A stretch of 11,056 nt of DNA from Chloroflexota bacterium (GTDB taxonomy: Bacteria; Chloroflexota; Anaerolineae; 4572-78; J111). The translations under genes were made by a program, and so were the position numbers. Below, one piece after another: positions 6,350-11,056 of this stretch. The DNA is taken from contig RFJV01000297.1 in the NCBI GenBank assembly GCA_003694775.1, positions 1 through 11,056 of the forward strand. The letters are read 5' to 3'. The notes below the pieces were generated by a model. The model had not been told where the DNA came from. It saw only the letters and a program-made list of their open reading frames with translations, and searched no databases. Position 1 is the first letter of the stretch, and the number at the start of each line of letters is the position of its first letter.

Positions 6350-7020
6350 TGTTCTGTCTCCTCGTCCGTCTGTTTTCGGGTTCGCCGCCACTGGATAACC
6401 AGCAAAACGACGCCTGCCAGCGTCAGCAGAGTCAGCCCGTTTCGCACCCAGCCGACAATCCGGAAAGCGCGTTCCCACTCCGCCATCAGGCTGGCCCGGT
6501 CGCCGCCGGTAATGCCGGTGACTTCCACCAGCGTGCCCGTGCTTTTTTGCCACTGTCCCTGCACCATCACCGTGTCGCCGGGGGCAAAGCCGACCCACCG
6601 GTAATCGCCGGCGGGTTCGGTGCGCTGACCATCCCGGATGACCAGCTCCCGCCGGTCGCTGGGGATGATGTCCAGCCGGCCATCGGGCAGGGCCATCGTA
6701 AAGGCCGGAAAGACCAGCGGAAATTCTTCCTTGTAGCGCGGCTCCCGGCCTTCTGCCGGGTATACCTGGTACACCACCAGCCCCGACCCGCCGGCTGGGG
6801 CAGAGTCGGGGGCAATCTGCCCGCGGACCATCACCACACTGCCATCGGGCAGGGATTCCAGACCGGCCAAAGTTTCCGCTTCCGGGATGGCCTGGTATGC
6901 CCGGTACTGGCTTCGCACCTGGCTGTACGCCATTTGACTGCCCAGCAGGAAGACCAGCAGTACGGGGGTCATAAAAATCAGCAGACCGCCTGTCCAGTGA
7001 ATGCCTTGCAGAATTTTCAC
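6301..7020 (-). CDS. Two-helix membrane protein with possible GIDE-like domain
   Basis: A 239-residue protein with an N-terminal hydrophobic helix (about 11-31), a soluble domain (about 35-188), a second helix (about 193-210) and a polar, acidic tail. The soluble part includes DGSVVMVRGQIAPDSA (59-74), GLVVYQVYP (80-88) and, later, PGDTVMVQGQW (147-157). These look like two beta-rich strand sets. Short 'xVxVxGxV' strands between two terminal helices recall the GIDE/BAM domain of bacterial and mitochondrial membrane proteins; this is weak inference and no catalytic RING is present. The start is GTG, supported by GAGGAGACAGAAC just upstream. It lies 22 nt after the 95-residue gene and overlaps the 43-residue gene. 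Function is unknown. Confidence 0.75.
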   Translation of the reverse strand: MKILQGIHWTGGLLIFMTPVLLVFLLGSQMAYSQVRSQYRAYQAIPEAETLAGLESLPDGSVVMVRGQIAPDSAPAGGSGLVVYQVYPAEGREPRYKEEFPLVFPAFTMALPDGRLDIIPSDRRELVIRDGQRTEPAGDYRWVGFAPGDTVMVQGQWQKSTGTLVEVTGITGGDRASLMAEWERAFRIVGWVRNGLTLLTLAGVVLLVIQWRRTRKQTDEETEQWENPNAETVPTTSHT

Positions 7021-7042
7021 CGTTCTGTCTCCTCTGGCTGTC

Positions 7043-7330
7043 TCACTCGTCGCTGGACCCGTCCGGCGAAACGGGCGCCCGGCTGAAGATATAAATCAGC
7101 CAGGCCATCCCGGACAGCCCCACCAGGGCCACCATCACCATCAGGCCGGCCACCCACACCGGCACGCCGCCCAGCACTTCGGGCAGGGGCGTCACCAGGC
7201 TGACGTTGGTCACATTGCGAATGGTAGAATAGCTGAAAATGGCGGTCAGGGCAATGATGATGGGCAGAAGTTCAATCAGCGTTTTCAGGGGCCATTTGAC
7301 CCGCTTTTTCTCTGCTTTATTCGTATTCAT
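7043..7330 (-). CDS. Small two-helix membrane protein, unknown
   Basis: A 95-residue protein with a basic N-terminus (KAEKKRVKWPLK) and hydrophobic segments at about 18-34 and 57-82. They are joined by a loop of about 22 residues (STIRNVTNVSLVTPLPEVLG region); the tail is acidic. By the positive-inside rule the N-terminus is probably cytoplasmic. The ATG overlaps the end of the preceding gene by 14 bp and GGAG lies about 10 nt upstream, so coupled translation is likely. I recognise no family; it contains no Cys or His ligands. Confidence 0.75.
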   Translation of the reverse strand: MNTNKAEKKRVKWPLKTLIELLPIIIALTAIFSYSTIRNVTNVSLVTPLPEVLGGVPVWVAGLMVMVALVGLSGMAWLIYIFSRAPVSPDGSSDE

Positions 7331-7895
7331 ACTGCCACGTCTCCGTATCTACCCGGCTGGGGTCGGTTTTTACCCAGGCCAGCCACATCCAGACCAGCCA
7401 GATAACCATCACCGGAATCATCACCACGGTTGCCAGGCTAATCAGCCAGATAAAACCGGAGTTGACGGCCAGGTCCGGGTTGACGGTGAGGATTTTGCTG
7501 AGGGTTTCGTCAACAAAATTCTCTTTGGAAAATACGCTGATGGCAATCAGGGCCGGCATGGAGAACATACCGATAATCCCCCAGGTGATAATCTGGCGCG
7601 TGGTCAGCCCGTTGAGCTGGGGTTCTCCCTTTTCGTTGATGGCGCAGGCCGCGCCTTCGGCTTGCTGGGGACCGCGCACCACCCAAATCATAAAGGCCAG
7701 CACAAAATAGAAGGAGAAGCTCACCGCCAGCACGGTTTCAATGGAGCTGTAGTAGCTGGACACCCACGCCCCCAGCGCCGTGCCTGCGGTCAGGCTGGCA
7801 AACGCGGCCATCGTCAGCGGCAGATGGCAGGGGCAGAACAGTATGGCCGATACCGGCCAGTAGTACTTTTTCAACGCCGTTTTGAATTTGCTCAT
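7317..7895 (-). CDS. MerE-like CPCH-motif membrane protein with C-terminal extension
   Basis: A 192-residue protein with about four hydrophobic segments (about 12-35, 54-74, 100-121 and 146-173). The first contains AILFCPCHLPLTMAAFASLT (18-37). CPCHLP followed by an Ala/Gly/Thr-rich stretch closely resembles the first helix of MerE mercury transporters, which are only about 78 residues long. The second half (about 90-192) has two further helices and an acidic tail, and is not part of MerE. A metal (Cu, Hg or similar) binding or transport role is inferred from C21, C23 and H24 plus the neighbouring Cu ATPase. Start ATG has GGAGG 8 nt upstream. It overlaps the next gene by 14 bp and opens the four-gene membrane module. 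Confidence 0.8.
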   Translation of the reverse strand: MSKFKTALKKYYWPVSAILFCPCHLPLTMAAFASLTAGTALGAWVSSYYSSIETVLAVSFSFYFVLAFMIWVVRGPQQAEGAACAINEKGEPQLNGLTTRQIITWGIIGMFSMPALIAISVFSKENFVDETLSKILTVNPDLAVNSGFIWLISLATVVMIPVMVIWLVWMWLAWVKTDPSRVDTETWQYEYE

Positions 7896-7913
7896 CGGAA
7901 AAACCTCCGGTTA

Positions 7914-7981
7914 GTTGGTGAGTTGGTGAGTTTGTTAGTTGGGGAGTTGGTGAGTTTGTTAGTTTGTTAGTTGGTGAGTTG
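7914..7981. repeat. Octamer array, left half (8 units of GTTKGKKA plus GTTG)
   Basis: Eight head-to-tail octamers, GTTGGTGA (4), GTTTGTTA (3) and GTTGGGGA (1), run in exact register, followed by a partial GTTG. The plus strand is made of G and T with a closing A. It sits just upstream of the ribosome site of the MerE-like gene. Confidence 0.95.
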
Positions 7982-7986
7982 ATTTT

Positions 7987-8098
7987 AAACTCTCAAACTC
8001 CTAAACTCCCAAACTCCCAAACTCTCAAACTCCTAAACTCATAAACTCCCAAACTCTCAAACTCCTAAACTCATAAACTCCCTAACTCTCAAACTCCC
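7987..8098. repeat. Octamer array, right half (14 units of AAACTCNN), inverted to the left half
   Basis: Fourteen octamers in exact register share AAACTC (once TAACTC) and differ only in the last two bases (TC, CT, CC or AT). Read on the minus strand the unit is GTTTNNGA, matching the left half's GTTKGKKA, so the two halves are inverted around the 5-bp centre ATTTT (7982-7986). A fifteenth decayed unit, TCTCTCAT, runs into the ATPase stop codon. The 32 bp at 8019-8050 are repeated exactly at 8051-8082. Confidence 0.95.
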
Positions 8099-8102
8099 TC
8101 TC

Positions 8103-10337
8103 TCATACCCGGTAAATTCGCAGTGAATTACCCACCACCAGGGCACTGCTGACCACCATCGCCGCCGCGGCCAGCACCGGGTGGAGCCAGCCGGCCATTG
8201 CCAGCCCAATCCCTCCGACGTTGTAGGCAAAGGCCCAGGCTAAGTTCCAGGCGATGGTGCGGTATACCTGCCGGGCCAGCCGGACCGTCCAGGCTACCTG
8301 CCGCAGGTCGTCACCCAGCAGATTCACATCCGCGGTTTCGCGGGTCACATCGACCCCGCAGGCCATTGCAATGCCCACATCGGCACGGGCCAGGGCCGGC
8401 GCGTCGTTTAGCCCGTCGCCGACCATTACCACCGGCCCGGCTGTGGTCGCGGCCTGTTCAATCACCGCCGTCTTTTCGTGGGGCAGAAGCTCGCTCCGCA
8501 CCGACACCCCCAGCCGGCGGCCCAGTGCTTCGCCTGCGGCCCGGCTGTCGCCGGTGAGAATCTGCACCGCCAGCCCCTGCCGGCTCAGTTCCGGCAGGAC
8601 GGTCTCGGCTTCGGGCCGGACTGATTCGGCCAGCCCCAGCAGACCCCATACCCGGCCCTGACCGCCTACAAAAACCACAGTCGCGCCTTCGGCTTCCAGC
8701 TTTTGACGGGCCATCTCCAGGGCGGGGGAGAGGGTCAGTCCCTCCTGGGCCGCCAGACGGTGGCTTCCCACCAGCACTGCCTGCCCACTCACCTCACCGC
8801 TGATGCCCAGACCCGGTTTGGCCCGAAATTCCTGCACCGGCAACAGCGGCAGGTTCCGGGCCTGGGCCGCGGCGGCAATGGCCTTGCCCAGCGGATGCTC
8901 CGAATTCTGCTCCAGCGAGGCGGCCATCTGCAGGAGCCGCTCTTCTGCCACCCCCTCGGCAATGACCGCGGTCAGGGTGGGCTGTCCGGTAGACAGCGTG
9001 CCGGTTTTATCGAAAAATATCTGCCGCGCCCTGGACAGCTTCTCCAGGGTCAGGCTGTCGCGGATGAGCACGCCCTGCTGGGCGGCCCGTCCCAGCGCGC
9101 TCCAGATTGCCAGCGGGGTGGCAATGCCCAGCGCACACGGGCAGGCAATCAGCAGAACCGACAGAGCGGTCAGCAGGCCCTGTTCCGGGCCGGCCTGCCA
9201 CGTCCAGAAAATGAATGTTCCCACCGACAGGACAATCACCGTGGGCGTAAAGTAGCCGGCAATTCGGTCCGCCAGCCGTTCGATGGGCGCCCGGTGCAGA
9301 CGGGCCTCTTCCAGCAGACGGATAAGCTTGCCCATTACCCGGTCCTCGCCGGTGTGGGTCACTTTGACCACAAAACTGCCGTCCAGGCTGGTGGAACCGG
9401 CGTACACCGGATGGCCGGGACCTTTGTAGGCCGGGGTCGACTCGCCGGTCAGGGCGGCCTCGTTGACACTGCCTTCCCCTTCCACCACCCGGCCATCCAG
9501 GCCGAAGTTTTCGCCGGGCCGCACCCGGATGGTTTGCCCCACCGTCACCTGCTCCACGGGCACGCGGCGTTCCTCGCCGTCTGCCGCCAGCAGGCTGACC
9601 TCGGTGGGAGTGCGGCTGAGCAGGTCGTTCAGGGCGCGGTCCCCTTCCACCTGAGTGCGGGCGTCGAGCCAGCGGCCCAGAGTGACCAGCAGAAGGGTCA
9701 TCACCGCAGTTTCAAAATAGGTGTGTCCCTGTCCGGTAAACACCGCATACACCGACACTGCATACGCGGCCAGGCTTCCGGCGGCAATCAGGGCGCTGGT
9801 GGTCAGCCGGCGGTAAACCTGCCAGGTAAAGACCGCGTCTTCCAGGATGGGCAGGGCCAGCAGAAGAACCGCCGGGGTGGCAAAAACCATCGCCAGGGTT
9901 TGCAGGATGGAGCGGACACTCTGCCCGCTGTCGCCCCAGTCGGCAAAGAAGAAATCGGAATACAGGGCCAGGCTGAGCACCATCACCATCATCGCCAGGA
10001 AGGCGTTGAGCATCAGCCGCGACAGGGTGCGCGCCGCCTCTTCTGCCGGGTCGCCCTGGATGACCCCCCGACAGCAGGGCGCGTTCAGGTCCAGGCCGCA
10101 CTGGCCCATCGCCTGCCGCAGGTCGACCCCCTGGGCCAGTTGGGGGGAGACCAGCTCGTAAATGTGGCGGCAACCGTAACAGCAGAAGGTCAGGGTCTGG
10201 CCGTCGAATTCGCCGGTAATGCTCGACCCGCCCAGGGCTGACCGGTTGGCCGGCAGGCCGCACAGGGCGCAGACCCGGTCTTCGGCGGCGGAAGTGCTGG
10301 CCGCAGGGTGGTTCAGGGTGGAAGATTGGGCTACCAC
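8103..10337 (-). CDS. Cu+-type P1B ATPase with CcoI/FixI-like cysteine N-terminus
   Basis: A 744-residue heavy-metal translocating P-type ATPase. Catalytic marks: LTGES (296-300), CPCALG in the ion-channel helix (399-404), DKTGTLSTG with phosphorylated Asp443 (443-451), SEHPLG (479-484) and GDGLNDAP (640-647). WNLAWAFAYN (697-706) and MVVSS (727-731) are Cu+ signatures in the last helices. The N-terminus has CALC (23-26) and FCCYGC (51-56), as in the metal-binding domain of CcoI/FixI ATPases, then C80 and CC (88-89). No GMTCxxC heavy-metal-associated domain is present. Relatives export Cu+ or feed it to oxidase assembly. Start: GTG at 10337, with GGGAGGAG 7 nt upstream and a 7-bp overlap with the preceding gene. 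The open frame extends further upstream but there only shadows the SafE-like gene. Confidence 0.93.
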   Translation of the reverse strand: MVAQSSTLNHPAASTSAAEDRVCALCGLPANRSALGGSSITGEFDGQTLTFCCYGCRHIYELVSPQLAQGVDLRQAMGQCGLDLNAPCCRGVIQGDPAEEAARTLSRLMLNAFLAMMVMVLSLALYSDFFFADWGDSGQSVRSILQTLAMVFATPAVLLLALPILEDAVFTWQVYRRLTTSALIAAGSLAAYAVSVYAVFTGQGHTYFETAVMTLLLVTLGRWLDARTQVEGDRALNDLLSRTPTEVSLLAADGEERRVPVEQVTVGQTIRVRPGENFGLDGRVVEGEGSVNEAALTGESTPAYKGPGHPVYAGSTSLDGSFVVKVTHTGEDRVMGKLIRLLEEARLHRAPIERLADRIAGYFTPTVIVLSVGTFIFWTWQAGPEQGLLTALSVLLIACPCALGIATPLAIWSALGRAAQQGVLIRDSLTLEKLSRARQIFFDKTGTLSTGQPTLTAVIAEGVAEERLLQMAASLEQNSEHPLGKAIAAAAQARNLPLLPVQEFRAKPGLGISGEVSGQAVLVGSHRLAAQEGLTLSPALEMARQKLEAEGATVVFVGGQGRVWGLLGLAESVRPEAETVLPELSRQGLAVQILTGDSRAAGEALGRRLGVSVRSELLPHEKTAVIEQAATTAGPVVMVGDGLNDAPALARADVGIAMACGVDVTRETADVNLLGDDLRQVAWTVRLARQVYRTIAWNLAWAFAYNVGGIGLAMAGWLHPVLAAAAMVVSSALVVGNSLRIYRV

Positions 10338-11056
10338 AGCATCACTCCTCCCAACGAGGCGTGGGTTAGCTGGCCGCCTGCGGCCAGGCCGCGCAGGGCC
10401 ATCTGCAGACCCACCAGCACCACCAGCCCCGCGGCCAGGCGGTAAAGGTGGCGGCGCAGTTTCAGGCTGACCTGCGAGGCGGTCAGCCCAATGCCGAACA
10501 TGGCCGGTAACGTGCCCAGACCGAAAATCAGCATCACTTCTGCCCCTTTGAGCGGATTTCCCGCGGTCGCGGCCAGCAAACCAATGGCATAGATGGGGCC
10601 GCAGGGAAGCAGGCCGTTTGCCAGCCCCAGACCGTAGGCCGCGGTGGGACGGTCGGAGCCGGTCAGCCGCTTCATCTGCCGCACCACGGCCCGGCTGAGG
10701 GTCAGCGAGGCCAGGTGGTGCTGGAGAGGGAACAGCCCCAGCAGGCTCAGCCCCATCAGCAGGGTGATGACTCCCAAAATCACGGAAAAAATGCTCTGCC
10801 AGGTATGCACCATCCCGGCCAGGGCCGCGCCAATGGTCCCGAACAGCAGGCCCAGCAGGGTGTAGGTGGTCAGCCGGCCAAGCTGGAACAGCACCAGCGG
10901 CGTCGCCACTTCCTGCCCGGCGGCGCGGCGGCGCAGGGCAAAACTGCCCACCAGCGGCCCGCACATCCCGGCACAGTGGCTCAGGCCGGTCAGCAGGCCG
11001 GCGGTCAGCAGAACAGCGAAGCCGGCGGTCGAGGCCCCGGCGGTGTGGGGGGCCGA
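10331..11056 (-). CDS. TauE/SafE-family (CcoH/DsbD-like) membrane protein, 5' end outside window
   Basis: The last 241 residues of a polytopic membrane protein; the frame stays open to the window's right edge, so the start is not seen. Two family motifs face each other: GLSHCAGMCGPLVGS near the visible N-terminus and NGLLPCGPIYAIGLL in the second half. Each sits in a helix and carries the conserved Cys and Pro/Gly. Helices are separated by short basic loops. This SafE-like (COG2836-type) group is often found beside Cu ATPases in cytochrome oxidase maturation loci, and is probably a metal or thiol-linked transporter; the substrate here is unknown. It overlaps the ATPase gene by 7 bp, a clear sign of cotranscription and coupling. 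Confidence 0.88.
   Translation of the reverse strand, partial: SAPHTAGASTAGFAVLLTAGLLTGLSHCAGMCGPLVGSFALRRRAAGQEVATPLVLFQLGRLTTYTLLGLLFGTIGAALAGMVHTWQSIFSVILGVITLLMGLSLLGLFPLQHHLASLTLSRAVVRQMKRLTGSDRPTAAYGLGLANGLLPCGPIYAIGLLAATAGNPLKGAEVMLIFGLGTLPAMFGIGLTASQVSLKLRRHLYRLAAGLVVLVGLQMALRGLAAGGQLTHASLGGVMLW
10345..10352 (-). promoter_or_regulatory. Ribosome binding site fixing the ATPase GTG start
   Basis: GGGAGGAG on the minus strand, 7 nt before GTG at 10337, inside the last codons of the SafE-like gene. It supports a 744-residue ATPase rather than a longer product. Confidence 0.8.

Noticed and set aside
7914..8098. CRISPR array
   Set aside because: Units are 8 bp with no unique spacers between them, so this is a tandem microsatellite-like array and not a CRISPR.
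8703..10241. 512-residue plus-strand open frame
   Set aside because: It is antisense to the ATPase core. It is rich in Gln, Gly and His with no domain, and is explained by codon bias of the real gene.
10338..10964. N-terminal extension of the P-type ATPase to 953 residues
   Set aside because: This stretch is rich in Arg, Pro, Ala and Gly, matches no ATPase domain, and lies across the SafE-like gene in another frame. A strong ribosome site and GTG at 10337 give a normal start.

Overview
The window is a GC-rich bacterial chromosome segment with eleven protein genes, all on the minus strand, so transcription runs from right to left. Gene content suggests a Chloroflexota-like bacterium (Anaerolineae or a relative). 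The hints are a stand-alone pyruvate-phosphate-dikinase N-domain protein, a SUMF1-fold/SH3b membrane protein, and degenerate 7- and 8-bp tandem arrays between genes. This placement is inference only; there is no rRNA or marker gene here.

Right part (about 6218-11056): a membrane and metal-handling cluster. In transcription order it has a TauE/SafE-type membrane protein (5' end outside the window), a Cu+-type P1B ATPase with a CcoI/FixI-like cysteine-rich N-terminus, a 190-bp inverted octamer array, and four tightly packed small membrane genes. These are a MerE-like CPCH protein, a two-helix protein, a two-helix protein with a possible GIDE-like domain, and a 43-residue single-helix protein. 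After a second short-repeat patch comes a polyferredoxin of the CcoG/NapH type (5206-6102). SafE-like protein, Cu ATPase and polyferredoxin together recall the ccoGHIS machinery that supplies copper to heme-copper oxidases, so an oxidase operon may lie beyond the right edge. The four-gene membrane module is the part I cannot match to a described system.

Left part (1-5205): a membrane-anchored SH3b plus SUMF1-fold protein without formylglycine-enzyme cysteines, a DHH phosphoesterase (NrnA type, TTG start), and an FmdB-type zinc-ribbon protein with its own promoter and a textbook intrinsic terminator. Last is a 789-residue ATP-grasp (PPDK N-domain) protein with its own sigma70-like promoter and a perfect 10-bp inverted repeat in its leader. 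All long plus-strand reading frames look like shadows of these genes.

No tRNA, rRNA, CRISPR array, transposase or phage gene was seen. Gene-free stretches are all under 300 bases; the longest (7896-8102, 2424-2602, 2879-2998, 6103-6217) hold repeats or regulatory signals described below.
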